From Kitasatospora sp. GAS204B (GTDB lineage: Bacteria; Actinomycetota; Actinomycetes; Streptomycetales; Streptomycetaceae), in contig NZ_JARZAG010000005.1 in the NCBI RefSeq assembly GCF_029892155.1, positions 62,001-126,000 on the forward strand: DNA of 64,000 nucleotides, read 5' to 3'. Each line of letters begins with the position of its first letter. Position 1 is the first letter of the stretch. The notes beneath the pieces are model-generated. The model did no database searches and was not told the DNA's origin. It worked only from the letters and a program-made list of their open reading frames with translations. This document shows, one piece after another, positions 1-21,000 of the stretch. The position numbers and the translations under genes are program-made.

Positions 1-8251
<8,251 letters not shown>

Positions 8252-8319
8252 TGTTGGAACCTCACCCAATTCGATCACTGCTGCAAGTAGTTGCGGGCCG
8301 ATCCGGGCCCGGTCCGGTC

Positions 8320-8357
8320 GTGGGCGCGGCCGTGCGGGCCGCACGGGCCGCGCCCAC
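8320..8357. terminator. Long hairpin between PKS B and PKS A
   Basis: GTGGGCGCGGC and GCCGCGCCCAC form the outer arms, with an inner CGTGCGG/CCGCACG stem. The arms pair over about 18 bp with one bulged base. It lies between the stop of PKS B and the ribosome binding site of PKS A. There is no U-run, so it may be an attenuator, a processing site or an mRNA-stabilising stem rather than a full terminator. Confidence 0.55.
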
Positions 8358-8370
8358 GGAGGCGGGCCCG

Positions 8371-11300
8371 TCAGGCGATGCCCAACTCGTTGTCGATGAA
8401 GGCGAACAGCTCGTCGGCCGAGGCCGCCTGCAGCTTCTCGGTCACCTGCTCCTCGGCCTCCCGCTCGCGCGGCGCGCCGCTCCACCGGGCCGCCAGGGCC
8501 TGGAGGCGGGCGGCGACGTCCGCGCGGGTGTCCTCGTCGGCGGAGACCGCCGCCAGCGCGGCCTCCAGCCGGTCGAGGTCGGCCAGCGAGGGCTCGCCCT
8601 GCCCGCCGCCGGTGGGCAGCAGCTCCGCCCGCAGCCGGGTGGCCAGCGCGGCCGGGGTCGGGAAGTCGAAGACCAACGTCGCCGGCAGCCGCAGCCCGGT
8701 GGCGGCGCTGAGCCGGTTGCGCAGCTCCAGCGCGGTCAGCGAGTCCAGTCCGAGCTCCTTGAACGCCCGGCCGCCGACCACCTCGTCCACCGTCGCGTGG
8801 CCGAGCGCCGCCGCCGCGTGGGCCCGGACCAGGTCGAGGACGGCCTGCTCGCGCTCCAGCTCCGCCATCCCCGCCAGGCGCCGGCGCAGCTCGGCGGCGT
8901 CGCTCGGCGCCGCCTGCGCGCCGGCCTCCTCGCCACCGGACTGCCGGCGGGCGGCGGGCAGTTCGTCCAGCAGGGCGGAGGCGCGCACGGCCGTGAAGCC
9001 GGGCGCGAACCGCTCCCAGACGATGTCAGCGATGGTGACCACGGTCTCGTCCAGGTCCAACGCCTGCTGGAGGGCGGCGATCGCCGACTCGGGCCGCATG
9101 CCGGGCAGTCCGGCCCGGTCCAGGCGGTCGCCGATCAGGCCGTCGGCCGCCATGCCCGACTCGCCCCAGCGGCCCCAGGCGACCGAGGTGGCGGGCAGGC
9201 CCTGGGCCCGGCGGTGCTCGGCGAAGGCGTCCAGGAAGGCGTTGGCGGCCGCGTAGTTGCCCTGCCCGGGGTCGCCCAGCGTGCCGGCGATGCCGGAGAA
9301 CAGGACGAAGGCCGTCAGGTCCGACTCTCGGGTCAGCTCGTGCAGGTTGAGCACGGCGTCCACCTTCGGACGCAGCACCCCGGCGACCCGGTCGGGCGTC
9401 AGCGAGTCGAGCACGCCGTCGTCCAGCACGCCCGCGGTGTGCACGACCGCGGTGAGCGGCCGGTCCGCCGGTACGGCGGCCAGGAGTTCGGCGAGCGCCG
9501 CCCGATCGGCCGCGTCGCAGGAGGCGATGGTGACCTGGGCGCCCAGCGCGGTGAGTTCCGCGTGCAGTTCGGCGGCGCCTTCGGCGTCCGGGCCGCGACG
9601 GCTGGTCAGCAGCAGGTGCTCGGCGCCGTTGCCGGCCAGCCAGCGGGCCACGTGCGCGCCGAGCGCGCCGGTGCCGCCGGTGACCAGGACGGTGCCGCTC
9701 GGGCGCCAACTCGCCTCAGGCGCGAGGCCCGCGGGCGCGGGCAGCAGCCGGCGGACGAACACCCCGGAGGCCCGGACGGCCAGCTGGTCCTCGACCCCGG
9801 CGCCGGCCAGCACGCCGACCAGCCGGTCCAGCGCGCGCTCGTCGATCCGCTCGGGAAGGTCCAGCAGGCCGCCCCAGCGCTGCGGCTGCTCGAGCGCCGC
9901 GACCCGGCCGAGACCCCAGACCAGCGACTGCGCGGGTCCGGCCGGCCGCTCGCCGCGGTTCACCGCCACCGCACCCCGGGTGGCGCACCACAGCGGCGCC
10001 TCGAACCCGGCGTCGCCGAGTGCCTGGACCAGCCCGACGGTCCCGGCCAGGCCCAGCGGCAGGCCCGGGTGGTCCTGGTGCGGCCGCTCGTCCAGCGCGA
10101 GCAGCGAGAGCACGCCGGTCAGCTCGACCACATCGCCAAGTTCCTTGCGGAGCACGTCGACCAGCGCCTCCCGGTCCAGGTCGAGCCCGCTGAGGCTGAA
10201 CGTCCGCACCTCCGCGCCGGCCCGGTCCAGGGCCCGGGCGGTGTCGGCCACCCAGCCCTGCTCGGCGAGTTCCTCGGGCACGATGACCGCCCAGGTGCCG
10301 GCCAGGCTCGGCGCGGCCGGCAGGTCGGTGAGCGCCTGCCAACCGACCCGGTAACGCCAGCCGTCGATGGCGGACTGCTCGCGGCGCCGGCGCCGCCAGG
10401 AGGAGAGCGCGGGCAGCACGGCGCTCAGCGGGGCCTCCCCGCCGAGGTCGAGCGAGCCGGCCAGCGCCGCCAGGTCCTCGCTCTCGACGACCTCCCAGAA
10501 CGCCGTCTCCACCGGGTCGTTGCCGGCCTGCCCGGACCAGGTCTCGGGCCTGGCCGCCTCGGGCCAGAAGCGGCGGCGCTGGAAGGCGTAGGTCGGCAAC
10601 TCGACCCGCCGCGTGCCGGTGCCCGCGAAGACGGCGGCCTGCCAGTCCACCGCGACACCGCGCACCCAGGCCTCGGCGAACGAGGCCAGCACCCGGCGGG
10701 CGCCGCCCTCGCCACGGCGCAGCGTGCCGAAGGCCACCGCGTCGCGGTCCGCCTCCTCGATGCTCTCCTGAACCGCCATCACCAGCACCGGATGCGGGCT
10801 GACCTCGATGAACGTCCCGTAGCCGGTGGCGAGCAGCGCCTCGGTGGCCTCCTGCAGCCGCACGGTCTCGCGGAGGTTGGTGTACCAGTACTCGGCGTCC
10901 ATGCCCGAGCCGTCCACCAGCTCGCCGGTCACCGTGGACAGCAGCGGCACCCGCCCTGCGCGCGGCTCGATGCCGGCCAGCACGCCGAGCAGCTCGTCGC
11001 GGATCAGCTCGACCTGTGCCGAGTGCGAGGCGTAGTCCACCGGGATCCGCCGGGCCCGGACACCGTCCGCCTCACAGGCGGCCAGCAGTTCCTCCAGCGC
11101 GGTCGGCTCGCCCGAAACCACCACCGAGGATGGCCCGTTGACGGCGGCCACCGAGATCCGCCGCTCGCCCCAGCGGGCGAGACGCTCGCGGACGGCGGCC
11201 ACCGGCAGCGCCAGCGACACCATGCCGCCCAGACCCGCCAGGCCGGCCGCGATCGCCTTGCTGCGCAGCGCGACGACCTTGGCGCCGTCCTCGAGCGACA

Positions 11301-14300
11301 GCGCACCGGCGACCACGGCGGCCGCGATCTCGCCCTGCGAGTGACCCAGCACGACCGAGGGCTCGACGCCCGCCCCGCGCCAGACCTCCGCCAGCGAGAC
11401 CATCACCGCCCAGAGCACGGGCTGCACCACGTCCACCCGCTCCAGCCACGCCTCACCGGCCCGGCCGAGCAGCACGTCCTCCAACGACCAGTCGGTGAAC
11501 GGCGCCAGCGTCGCGCCGCACGCCTCGATCGAGGCCCGGAACGCCGCCGACTCCTCCCAGAGCCGAGCACCCATCGCGGCCCACTGCGAGCCCTGGCCCG
11601 GGAAGACGAACGCCACCTTCCCGGGGGCACCGGCGATCCCCTGGATCACCTCGGCCGAGACCTCGCCGGCGGCCAGCGCCGACAGACCGCGACCCAACTC
11701 CTCGACGTCCCCGCCCAGCACCACCGCCCGGTGTTCCAGCACCGCGCGGTCCACCGCCAGCGAGCGGCCGACGCCCGCCGCGTCCAACTCCGGCTCGGCG
11801 GCCGCGAAGGCCCGCAGCCGCGCCGCCTGACCGCGCAGCGCCTGCGCGCCTCGGCCCGACACCAGCCACGGCAGCACCTCGGCGCCGAGCACCGGGCTGC
11901 CGGCCTGCGGCGGGTCGGACGGCTCGGCCTGGAGGACCGGCTCCTGCTCGACGGCCGGTGCCTGCTCCAGGATGATGTGCGCGTTCGTCCCGCTGAACCC
12001 GAACGAGGAGATGCCCGCCCGGCGCGGCTGCCCGGTCTCGGGCCAGGCCCTGGCCTCGGTCAGCAACTCCACCGCACCCGCCGACCAGTCCACTTCCGGG
12101 GTCGGTTCGTCGATGTGGATGCTCTCCGGCAGCACGCCGTGCCGCATCGCCAGCACCATCTTGATGACGCCGGCCAGGCCGGCCGCCGCCTGCGCGTGGC
12201 CGATGTTGGACTTCACCGAACCGAGCCAGAGCGGCCGGCCCTCGGGCCGGTCCCTGCCGTAGGTGGCGAGCAGCGCCTGGGCCTCGATCGGGTCGCCGAG
12301 CGCGGTGCCGGTGCCGTGCGCCTCCACCGCGTCGACCTGAGCGGCCGTCAATCCCGCACTGGAGAGCGCTTGCCGGATCACCCGCTGCTGGGACGGACCG
12401 TTCGGCGCCGTCAGCCCGTTGCTGGCACCGTCCTGGTTGATCGCCGAGCCGCGCACCACGGCCAGCACCGGATGCCCGTTGCGCCGCGCGTCGGAGAGCC
12501 GCTCGACCAGCAGCATGCCGACGCCCTCGGAGGGCGTGAAGCCGTCCGCGGCGGCCGAGAACGGCTTGCAGCGGCCGTCGGAGGCCAGCCCCTGCTGGCG
12601 GCTGAATTCGACGAAGGTCCCCGGGGTCGACATCACGGTCACGCCACCGGCCAGCGCCAGCTCGCACTCGCCGTTGCGCAGCGCCTGCACCGCCAGGTGC
12701 AGGGCCACCAGCGAGGCCGAGCAGGCGGTGTCCACGGTCATCGCCGGGCCTTCGAGGCCGAACAGGTAGGAGACCCGGCCGGAGACCACGCTGGCCGCCG
12801 TGCCGGTGGCGACATGGCCCTCCGCCGACTCGGCCGCGCCGGCCAGCAGGGCCAGGTAGTCCGATCCGTTGGTGCCGGCGAAGACGCCGGTCCGGCTGCC
12901 GCGCAGCGCGCCCGGGTCGATGCCGGCCCGCTCGAGCGCCTCCCAGGAGGTCTCAAGCAGCAGCCGCTGCTGCGGGTCCATCGCCATCGCCTCACGCGGC
13001 GAGATCCCGAAGAAGGCGGCGTCGAAGCGGCTGGCGTCGTCCAGGAACCCGCCCTCGCGGATGTAGGAGGTGCCCTGGTGGTCGCGGTCGGCGTTGAAGA
13101 CCGCGTCGAGGTCCCAGCCACGGTCGGCGGGGAACTCCGACAGCGCGTCACCCGCGTTGACCAGCAGCCGCCACAGGTCCTCGGGCGAGGCCACGCCGCC
13201 GGGGAACCGGCAGCTCATGCCGACGATCGCGATCGGCTCGTCGGCGGCCCTGACCACGACCGGGGCGGCCACCGCGCCGGCGGTGCCGGAGAGTTCCTCC
13301 GCGAGGTGGCGCACGAGTGCGACGGCGTTGGGGTGGTCGTAGATCAGGGTGGCGGGGAGCTTGATCCCGGCGGCCGCACCGAGCCGGTTGCGCAGCTCGA
13401 CGGCGGTGAGCGAGTCGAAGCCGAGCTCCTTGAAGGCCCGGCCGGTGTCCACCGCCTCCGGGCCCGGGTAGCCGAGCGCGGCCGCGACGTGGGAGGTGAC
13501 CAGGTCGAGCAGGATCTCCTCGCGCTCGGCCGCCGCGAGACCGGCGAGCCGGGCGGCCAGGCCGTCGCCGGCGCTCTCCTGCTCCTCGGCGCCGCCGCCG
13601 GTGCGCGCCAGGGCCGCGACGGCCTCGGGCAGCTCGAACAGCAGCGGCCGGACCCGGCCCGAGGTGAAGGCGAGCGCGAAGCGCTGCCAGTCGATCTCGG
13701 TGACGGTCAGCACGGTGTCGCCCTGGTCCAGCGCCTGCTGAAGGGCGGCCACCGCCCGCCCGGGCGCCATCTCGAGGATGCCGTGCCGGCGCATCCGGTC
13801 GCCGACGCCGTCCTCGGCCGCCATGCCGCCCTCGCCCCACGGCCCCCAGGCCACCGAGGTGGCGGGCAGGCCGTCGGCCCGCCGCTGCTCGGCCAGCGCG
13901 TCCAGGAAGGCGTTGCCGGGCGCGTAGTTGCCCTGGCCGGGGGCGCCGAAGGTGGCGGCGAAGGAGGAGAAGAGCACGAACGCGGACAGCTCGAGGTCGC
14001 GGGTCAGCTCGTGCAGGTGCAGGGCGGCGTCGACCTTGACCCGCAGCACCCGTTCCAGCTGATCGGCCGTCAGGGCCTGGATGACCGCGTCGTCCAGCAC
14101 TGCGGCGGTGTGCATCACGGCGGTCAGCGGCCGGTCGGCCGGGATGCCCGCCAGCAGCTCGGCCAGCGCCGCACGGTCGGAGACGTCGCAGGAGGCGATG
14201 GTGACCTGGGCGCCCAGCGCGGTGAGCTCCGCGTGCAGTTCGGCGGCGCCTTCGGCGTCCGGGCCGCGGCGGCTGGTCAGCAGCAGGTGCTCGGCGCCGT

Positions 14301-17300
14301 TGCCGGCCAGCCAGCGGGCCACGTGCGCGCCGAGCGCGCCGGTGCCGCCGGTGACCAGGACGGTGCCGCTCGGCCGCCAACTCTCGCCCTGCGCCGGGCC
14401 GGCCGGCGCGTGCAGCAGGCGGCGGACGAACACCCCGGCGGCCCGGACGGCCAGCTGGTCCTCGACCCCGGTGCCGGCCAGCACGCCGACCAGGTGATCC
14501 AGGGCGCGCTCGTCGACCGTTTCGGGCAGGTCCAGCAGACCGCCCCAGCGCTGCGCGTCCTCCAGCGCGGCGACCCGGCCAAGCCCCCAGACCAGTGACT
14601 GCGCGGGTCTGGCCAGCCGCTCGCCGCGGTTCACCGCCACCGCACCCCGGGTGGCGGTCCACACCGGCGTCTCGAACCCGGCGTCCGCCAGCGCCTGGAG
14701 CAGCGCGACCGAGCCCGCCATGCCGAACGGCACCGACGGGTACGCGGGGCAGCGGGTCTCGTCCAGCGCGAGCAGCGACAGCACCCCGGCGGGCGCGGCG
14801 CCCTCCGGCAGCTCCCGGCGGAGCAGCTCGGCCAGCGCCGCCCGCTCCAGGTCGGCCTCGTCGACCACCAACTGCTTTAGGTCCGCGCCGCGTTGGGTGA
14901 GCTTCTGGACGGCGCCGACGGCCCAGGCGTCCGCCGTGAGGCCGGCCGGCACGACGACCAGCCAGGTGCCGGAGAGCACCGGGGCGGGCAGGTCGGTAAG
15001 CGCTTGCCAGCCGACCCGGTAGCGCCAGCCGTCGATCACGGACTGCTCGCGGCGCTGGCGCCGCCAGGAGGAGAGCGCGGGCAGCACAGCGCTCAACGGG
15101 GCGTCCCCACCCAGGTCGAGCGAGCCGGCCAGCGCCGTCAGGTCCTCGTTCTCGACGGCCGCCCAGAACTCCGCCTCCACCGGATCCAGCGCGGCGTCAC
15201 GCTGCTCGGCGGCGGCCGCGCTCGGCGCGTCCAACCAGTAGCGGCTGCGCTGGAAGGCGTAGGTGGGCAGCTCGACGCGCTGCGCGCCGGTGCCCGCGAA
15301 CACGGCGGCCTGCCAGTCCACGGCGATGCCGCGCACCCAGGCCTCGGCGAAGGAGGCCGCCATCCGGCGGGCGCCGCCCTCACCGCGCCGCAGCGTGCCG
15401 ACGGTGACGGCCGGCGCGTCGGCCTCCTCCAGGACCTCCTGAAGGCCGGTCAGCAGCACCGGGTGCGGGCTGACCTCGACGAACCCGCCGACCCCGTGGT
15501 CCATGACGGCGGCCCGGACCGCGTCGCTGAACCGCACGGTGGAGCGGAGGTTGGTGTACCAGTACGCGGCGTCCATCGCGGCGCCGTCGAGCAGCTCGCC
15601 GGTCACCGTGGAGAGCAGCGGCACCCGCCCGGTGACCGGGGCGATCCCGGCCAGCGCGGTGGCCAGCTCCTCCTGGATCGCCTCGACCTGGGCGGAGTGC
15701 GAGGCGTAACTGACCTGCACCCGACGGGCCCGGACACCGTCCGCCTCGCAGCCGGCGAGCAGCTCGTCCAGCGCCGCCGGCTCGCCCGCGACCACCACCG
15801 AGGTCGGGCCGTTGACGGCCGCCACCGAGATCCGCTGCTCGCCCCAGGCGGCCAGCCGCTCGCGGACCGCGGCCACCGGCAGCGCCATCGAGACCATGCC
15901 GCCGTGGCCCTCCAGGCCGGCGGCGATCGCCTTGCTGCGCAGCGCGACGACCTTGGCGCCGTCGGCACGCGACAGCACCCCGGCCACCACGGCGGCCGCG
16001 ATCTCGCCCTGCGAGTGGCCCACCACCAGCGCGGGCTCGACACCCGCCGCCCGCCAGACCTCGGCGAGCGAGACCATCACGGCCCACAGCACCGGCTGCA
16101 CGACCTCGACCCGGTCCAGCCACTCCTCGCCGGCCCGGCCGAGCAGCACGTCCGGCAGCCACCAGTCGGTGAACGGCGCGAGCGCAGCCGCGCACTCCTC
16201 GATCGCGGTGCGGAACACCGGCGACCGGTCCCACAGTTCGACGCCCATCGCGGCCCACTGCGAGCCCTGCCCGGGGAAGACGAAGGCGACCTTGCCGACC
16301 GGCTGGGCCACGCCTTCGACCAGGTCGGCGGCCACCCCACCGGCGGCGAGCGTCTCCAGTCCGCGACCGAACTCCGCGAGGTCGGTGCCGAGCACCACGG
16401 CCCGGTGCTCCAGCGCGGCCCGGCCCACCGCCAGCGAGAGCCCGACGGCCGCCGCGTCCGGCACCGGCTCGACGGCCGCGAAGGCGGCCAGCCGGGCCGC
16501 CTGCCCGCGCAGCGCCGCCGCGCCTCGGGCGGACACCGGCCAGGGCAGCACGTCGGCCTCGATCGCGGCGCCCTGCACCTGGGCCGGCGGCTGCTGCTCG
16601 GCGGGCGGCTGCTCGGCCGACGGAGCCTGCTCGGCGGTGCTCTGCTCGATGATGCTCTGCTCGATGATGATGTGTGCGTTGGTGCCGCTGAACCCGAAGG
16701 AGGAGACGGCGGCCCGGCGCGGCTGCCCGGTGTCCGGCCAGTCCCGCGCCTCGGTCAGCAGCTCCACCGCACCGGCCGACCAGTCCACGTGCGGGGACGG
16801 CTCGCTGACGTGCAGCGTCTTCGGCAGCACGCCGTGGCGGATCGCCATCACCATCTTGATGATGCCGCCGACCCCGGCCGCCGCCTGGGTGTGGCCGATG
16901 TTGGACTTCAACGAGCCGAGCAGCAGCGGCCGTTCGGCCGCCCGCTCCTGGCCGTAGGTGGCCAGCAGGGCCTGCGCCTCGATCGGGTCGCCCAGCGTGG
17001 TGCCGGTGCCGTGCGCCTCGACCGCGTCGACCTGACCCGGCGTCAGACCGGCCGATGCGAGCGCTTGCCGGATCACCCGCTGCTGGGACGGGCCGTTCGG
17101 GGCGGTGAGGCCGTTGCTGGCGCCGTCCTGGTTGATCGCCGAGCCCCGCACGATGGCCAGCACCGGGTGCCCGTTGCGCCGCGCGTCGGAGAGCCGCTCG
17201 ACGAGCAGCATGCCGACGCCCTCGCCCCAGCCGGTGCCGTCCGCGTCGGCCGAGAAGGCCTTGCAGCGCCCGTCGGTGGCAAGCCCGCGCTGCCGGCTGA

Positions 17301-18033
17301 ACTCCACGAAGGTGCCGGGCGTGGCCATCACGGTGACGCCACCGGCCAGCGCCAGCGTGCACTCGCCGGTGCGCAGCGCCTGCACGGCCAGGTGCAGGGC
17401 GACCAGCGAGGAGGAGCACGCGGTGTCGACGGTGACCGCCGGGCCCTCCAGGCCGAGGGTGTAGGAGACCCGGCCCGAGGCGACGCTGCCGAAGCTGCCG
17501 GTCCCCAGGTGGCCCTCGACGCCCTCCGGCACCGAGCTGAGCCGGCTGGCGTACTCGTGGTACATCAGGCCGGCGAAGATGCCGGTCCGGCTGCCCTTGA
17601 GCCCGGTCGGGTCGATGCCGGCCCGCTCGAAGGCCTCCCAGGAGGTCTCCAGCAGCAGCCGCTGCTGCGGGTCCATCGCCAGTGCCTCGCGCGGCGAGAT
17701 CCCGAAGAAGGCCGGGTCGAACTCGCAGGCGTCGTGCAGGAAACCACCCTGGCTGACGTAGCTGGTGCCCTGCTGGTCGGGGTCCTCGTCGATCAGCGAC
17801 TCGACCTCCCAGCCACGGTCGGTCGGGAAGCCGGTGACGGCGTCACCACCGTCGGCCACCAGCCGCCACAGCTCCTCCGGAGAGGACACCCCACCGGGGT
17901 AGCGGCAGGCCATGCCGACGATCGCGATCGGCTCCTGGTCGCGCTCCTCCAGCTCCCGCAGGCGCCGGCGAGCGTTCCGCAGATCAGCGGTGGCGCGCTT
18001 GAGGTAGTCGCGCAGCTTGTCCTCGTTCACCAT
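8371..18033 (-). CDS. Type I modular polyketide synthase B, two methylmalonyl KR-only modules
   Basis: A 3220-residue PKS subunit with the order docking coil-KS-AT-KR-ACP-KS-AT-KR-ACP-docking. KS1 starts about residue 34 (Cys about 205 in DTACSSSL). AT1 GQGSQ is about 591, with GHSQGE about 673 and YASH about 776. KR1 TGGTGALG is about 1224 with VLDD, and ACP1 GFDSL about 1539. KS2 starts about 1603 (DTACSASL, Cys about 1769). AT2 GHSQGE is about 2231 and YASH about 2336, KR2 about 2784 and ACP2 about 3094. GHSQGE plus YASH is the methylmalonyl-CoA signature, so these are the only predicted methyl-branching modules in the window. There is no DH or ER; the AT-KR linker is short. Both KRs carry LDD (B-type) and the YxxxN active-site motif, predicting two D-configured beta-hydroxyls. 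The ATG at 18033 follows AAGGA by 6 nt; GTG at 18030 is an alternative. The C-terminus ([13 protein letters not shown]) is a class 1 docking helix. PKS C ends 60 bp upstream. Confidence 0.97.
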   Translation of the reverse strand: MVNEDKLRDYLKRATADLRNARRRLRELEERDQEPIAIVGMACRYPGGVSSPEELWRLVADGGDAVTGFPTDRGWEVESLIDEDPDQQGTSYVSQGGFLHDACEFDPAFFGISPREALAMDPQQRLLLETSWEAFERAGIDPTGLKGSRTGIFAGLMYHEYASRLSSVPEGVEGHLGTGSFGSVASGRVSYTLGLEGPAVTVDTACSSSLVALHLAVQALRTGECTLALAGGVTVMATPGTFVEFSRQRGLATDGRCKAFSADADGTGWGEGVGMLLVERLSDARRNGHPVLAIVRGSAINQDGASNGLTAPNGPSQQRVIRQALASAGLTPGQVDAVEAHGTGTTLGDPIEAQALLATYGQERAAERPLLLGSLKSNIGHTQAAAGVGGIIKMVMAIRHGVLPKTLHVSEPSPHVDWSAGAVELLTEARDWPDTGQPRRAAVSSFGFSGTNAHIIIEQSIIEQSTAEQAPSAEQPPAEQQPPAQVQGAAIEADVLPWPVSARGAAALRGQAARLAAFAAVEPVPDAAAVGLSLAVGRAALEHRAVVLGTDLAEFGRGLETLAAGGVAADLVEGVAQPVGKVAFVFPGQGSQWAAMGVELWDRSPVFRTAIEECAAALAPFTDWWLPDVLLGRAGEEWLDRVEVVQPVLWAVMVSLAEVWRAAGVEPALVVGHSQGEIAAAVVAGVLSRADGAKVVALRSKAIAAGLEGHGGMVSMALPVAAVRERLAAWGEQRISVAAVNGPTSVVVAGEPAALDELLAGCEADGVRARRVQVSYASHSAQVEAIQEELATALAGIAPVTGRVPLLSTVTGELLDGAAMDAAYWYTNLRSTVRFSDAVRAAVMDHGVGGFVEVSPHPVLLTGLQEVLEEADAPAVTVGTLRRGEGGARRMAASFAEAWVRGIAVDWQAAVFAGTGAQRVELPTYAFQRSRYWLDAPSAAAAEQRDAALDPVEAEFWAAVENEDLTALAGSLDLGGDAPLSAVLPALSSWRRQRREQSVIDGWRYRVGWQALTDLPAPVLSGTWLVVVPAGLTADAWAVGAVQKLTQRGADLKQLVVDEADLERAALAELLRRELPEGAAPAGVLSLLALDETRCPAYPSVPFGMAGSVALLQALADAGFETPVWTATRGAVAVNRGERLARPAQSLVWGLGRVAALEDAQRWGGLLDLPETVDERALDHLVGVLAGTGVEDQLAVRAAGVFVRRLLHAPAGPAQGESWRPSGTVLVTGGTGALGAHVARWLAGNGAEHLLLTSRRGPDAEGAAELHAELTALGAQVTIASCDVSDRAALAELLAGIPADRPLTAVMHTAAVLDDAVIQALTADQLERVLRVKVDAALHLHELTRDLELSAFVLFSSFAATFGAPGQGNYAPGNAFLDALAEQRRADGLPATSVAWGPWGEGGMAAEDGVGDRMRRHGILEMAPGRAVAALQQALDQGDTVLTVTEIDWQRFALAFTSGRVRPLLFELPEAVAALARTGGGAEEQESAGDGLAARLAGLAAAEREEILLDLVTSHVAAALGYPGPEAVDTGRAFKELGFDSLTAVELRNRLGAAAGIKLPATLIYDHPNAVALVRHLAEELSGTAGAVAAPVVVRAADEPIAIVGMSCRFPGGVASPEDLWRLLVNAGDALSEFPADRGWDLDAVFNADRDHQGTSYIREGGFLDDASRFDAAFFGISPREAMAMDPQQRLLLETSWEALERAGIDPGALRGSRTGVFAGTNGSDYLALLAGAAESAEGHVATGTAASVVSGRVSYLFGLEGPAMTVDTACSASLVALHLAVQALRNGECELALAGGVTVMSTPGTFVEFSRQQGLASDGRCKPFSAAADGFTPSEGVGMLLVERLSDARRNGHPVLAVVRGSAINQDGASNGLTAPNGPSQQRVIRQALSSAGLTAAQVDAVEAHGTGTALGDPIEAQALLATYGRDRPEGRPLWLGSVKSNIGHAQAAAGLAGVIKMVLAMRHGVLPESIHIDEPTPEVDWSAGAVELLTEARAWPETGQPRRAGISSFGFSGTNAHIILEQAPAVEQEPVLQAEPSDPPQAGSPVLGAEVLPWLVSGRGAQALRGQAARLRAFAAAEPELDAAGVGRSLAVDRAVLEHRAVVLGGDVEELGRGLSALAAGEVSAEVIQGIAGAPGKVAFVFPGQGSQWAAMGARLWEESAAFRASIEACGATLAPFTDWSLEDVLLGRAGEAWLERVDVVQPVLWAVMVSLAEVWRGAGVEPSVVLGHSQGEIAAAVVAGALSLEDGAKVVALRSKAIAAGLAGLGGMVSLALPVAAVRERLARWGERRISVAAVNGPSSVVVSGEPTALEELLAACEADGVRARRIPVDYASHSAQVELIRDELLGVLAGIEPRAGRVPLLSTVTGELVDGSGMDAEYWYTNLRETVRLQEATEALLATGYGTFIEVSPHPVLVMAVQESIEEADRDAVAFGTLRRGEGGARRVLASFAEAWVRGVAVDWQAAVFAGTGTRRVELPTYAFQRRRFWPEAARPETWSGQAGNDPVETAFWEVVESEDLAALAGSLDLGGEAPLSAVLPALSSWRRRRREQSAIDGWRYRVGWQALTDLPAAPSLAGTWAVIVPEELAEQGWVADTARALDRAGAEVRTFSLSGLDLDREALVDVLRKELGDVVELTGVLSLLALDERPHQDHPGLPLGLAGTVGLVQALGDAGFEAPLWCATRGAVAVNRGERPAGPAQSLVWGLGRVAALEQPQRWGGLLDLPERIDERALDRLVGVLAGAGVEDQLAVRASGVFVRRLLPAPAGLAPEASWRPSGTVLVTGGTGALGAHVARWLAGNGAEHLLLTSRRGPDAEGAAELHAELTALGAQVTIASCDAADRAALAELLAAVPADRPLTAVVHTAGVLDDGVLDSLTPDRVAGVLRPKVDAVLNLHELTRESDLTAFVLFSGIAGTLGDPGQGNYAAANAFLDAFAEHRRAQGLPATSVAWGRWGESGMAADGLIGDRLDRAGLPGMRPESAIAALQQALDLDETVVTIADIVWERFAPGFTAVRASALLDELPAARRQSGGEEAGAQAAPSDAAELRRRLAGMAELEREQAVLDLVRAHAAAALGHATVDEVVGGRAFKELGLDSLTALELRNRLSAATGLRLPATLVFDFPTPAALATRLRAELLPTGGGQGEPSLADLDRLEAALAAVSADEDTRADVAARLQALAARWSGAPREREAEEQVTEKLQAASADELFAFIDNELGIA

Positions 18034-18093
18034 GTCCGTCCATTCCTTGCGGAAAAGGGGTCGCGCCTGCGTACTGGGGGCCCGGAAGCCCGG

Positions 18094-21000
18094 TCAGAAG
18101 GTTTCGAGCTCGTCGTCGAGCAGGTCGAACAGCTCGTCGTCGGTGGCCGATTCGATGTCGGTGTCGTCCTCCGCCGGGTGCTGGTCCGCACCGACGTAGT
18201 CCCGCCACTGGGCCAGCAGCGCTTGCAGGCGCAGGGTGACCCGGGTGCCGGTCTCCTCGTCGGTGGGGGTGGCCGCCAGGGCCTGCGCCAGGCGGTCCAG
18301 CTCGGCGAAGACGCCGTCCCCGGCCGCCTGCTCGTCCAGCGGCAGCGCGCCCCGCAGTTGCCCGGCCAGCTCGGCCGGGCTCGGGTAGTCGAAGACCAGC
18401 GTGGCCGGCAGCCGCAGGCCGGTCACCGCGTTCAGCCGGTTGCGCAGCTCGACGGCGGTCAGCGAGTCGAAGCCCAACTCCCGGAAGCTGGCCGCCGGCT
18501 GGACGGCCGCACCACCGGAGTAGCCGAGCACCGCGGCGACCTGCCCGCGCACCAGCTCCAGCAGGATGCGTTCCTGCTCCTCGATGGCCAGACCGGTCAA
18601 CTGCCGCACCAGCGCGGTGCCCGGGTCGGCGGCCGCGCTGCCGGCCGCGCGCCGTGCCGGCTGGCGGATCAGGCCCCGCAACAGCGCGGGCACCTCGCCC
18701 GCCTCGGCCGCCTGGGCCCGCAGTCCGGCCAGGTCCAGCCGGGCCGGCAGCAGCACCGGGTCCGGCAGGCCGACGGCCGTGTCGAGCAGGGCCAGGCCCT
18801 CCTCGACCGAGAGCGCCGCCACACCGCGGTTCAGCCGGCGGGCGTCGGCCTCGTCCAGCTCGCCGCCCATCCCCCCGCCGTCCTCGGCCCACAGGCCCCA
18901 GGCCAGCGAGGCGGCCGGCAGCCCGGCGGCCCGGCGGTGCTGGGCGAGCGCGTCCAGGAAGGCGTTGGCGGCGGCGTAGTTGCCCTGGCCCGCGTTGCCG
19001 AAGATGCCGGCGGCGGAGGAGAAGAGCACGAAGGCGGCGAGGTTCTGATCCTTCGTCAGCTCGTGCAGATGCCAGGCCGCGTCCACCTTCGGGCGCAGGA
19101 CGGTGTCGAGCCGCTCCGGGGTGAGCGAGGAGATCACGCCGTCGTCCAGCACACCGGCGGTGTGCACGACGGCGGTCAGCGGATGCTCGAGTCCGGTGCC
19201 GAGCAGGGCGGCCAGCGCCTCGCGGTCGGCCACGTCGCAGGCGGCGAACCTGGCGACCGCACCCAGCTCCGCCAGCTCGGCGGCCAACTCCGCCGCGCCC
19301 TCGGCCGCTTCACCACGACGCGAGACCAGCAGCAGGTGCCGCACGCCGTGCCGGGCCACCAGGTGCCGGGCCACCGCGCGGCCGAGCGAGCCAGTCGCGC
19401 CGGTCACCAGGACCGTGCCGTCGGCGTCGTACGCCGGGGTGACCTCGGGTTCGCCGGTGGCCACGGCTGCCAGGCGCGGGGCGAGCGCCGCACCGGCGCG
19501 CAGCGCCAGTTGGGGTTCGCCCGTGTCGACGGCGGCGGCCAGGGCGGCCGTCGAAGCCACGTCCTGGTCCAGGTCGACCAGCGTGATCCGGCCCGGGTTC
19601 TCGGCCTGCGCGGACCGCACCAGGCCCCAGACAGCGGCCCCGGCCAGGTCGCGGACGTCCACACCGGCGACGGCCACCGCGCCACGGGTCACCAGGACCA
19701 GCCGGGAGTCGGCGAACGCCTCGTCGGACAGCCACTGTTGGAGCAGCGCCAGCGCGCGGTGGACCGCCCCGTGGGTGGCCACCGCGAGATCGGCGGCGGC
19801 AGCCGGCACAACCGGCACCACGACCGTGTCCGGCAGCAGCTCGCTCAGCGTCGCCAGGTCGTCGAAGCACTCGGCGCCGGGCAGCCCGAGGTCGTGCTGC
19901 CCGAGCACCGCCACCACGCCCAGCGAACCGGTGGCGGGCAGCGCCACGCCCGTCCACTCGGAGCGGAACAGCGCCTCGTGCCGGCCGGACCCGTCGCCCG
20001 CCAACTGCTCGGGCGAGAAGGCCCGCAGCACCAGCGAGTCCACCGAGGCCACCGGCGCGCCGGTGCCGTCGGCCACCGCCAGCGAGACCGAGTCCGCGCC
20101 GAGCGAGGTGATCCGCACCCGCAACTCGGCCGCACCGGCGGCGAAGAGCGAGACACCCGACCAGGCGAACGGCAGCCGGCCACGGCTCTCCTCGCCGAGC
20201 AGGCCGCCCAGGCCGAGCGCGTGCAGTGTCGCGTCCAGCAGCGCGGGGTGCAGACCGAACAGGCCTGCCTCCGAACGGTGTTCCTCCGGCAGCGCCACCT
20301 CGGCGAACAGCTCGCCGTCCCGCCGCCAGGCCGCCCGCAGGCCCTGGAACGTCGGGCCGTAGCCGAACCCGGCCGCCTCGAAGGCGGGATAGACCGACTC
20401 GACCGGCTCCGGCTGGGCGCCCGCCGGCGGCCACTGCGCGAGGTCGAACGACGCGGTCCGCTCGGCTGCGGCCAGTTGGCCGGTGGCGTGCCGGGTCCAT
20501 GGCAGGTCCGGCTCGGCCTCCGCCGGGCGCGAGAAGACCGCCAGCCGGCGCCCGCCACTCTCGTCGGGCGCGCCGACGGTCAGCTGCACCTGCATCGCGC
20601 CCTTGGCCGGCAGCACCAGCGGCGCCTCCAGCGTCAGCTCCTCCAGCAGCCCGCAACCCACCTGGTCACCGGCCCGGATCGCCAGCTCCACGAACGCCGT
20701 GCCCGGCAGCAGCACGCTGCCCGCCACCGCGTGGTCGGCCAGCCACGGGTGGCTGTCCAGTGCGAGTCGAGCCGTGAAGACGTGACTGTCGGCGTCCGCG
20801 AGCGCCAACGAGGCGCCCAGCAGCGGGTGATCCGCCGACCCGAGGCCGGCGGAGGCGACATCGCCGAGCCACCCGGCCTGCGGCCTGGGCCAGTAGCGCT
20901 CGCGCTGGAAGGCATAGGTGGGCAGTTCGACGAGCCGCGCCCCGCTCCCGGCATACAGCGCCGCCCAGTCGACCCGCACCCCGCGCACGTGCAGCCGGCC

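Noticed and set aside
12716..12740. KS2 of PKS B as an inactive ketosynthase because of DTACSASL
   Set aside because: The active Cys and both His motifs ([15 protein letters not shown]) are present; Ala for Ser after the Cys is a common tolerated variant.
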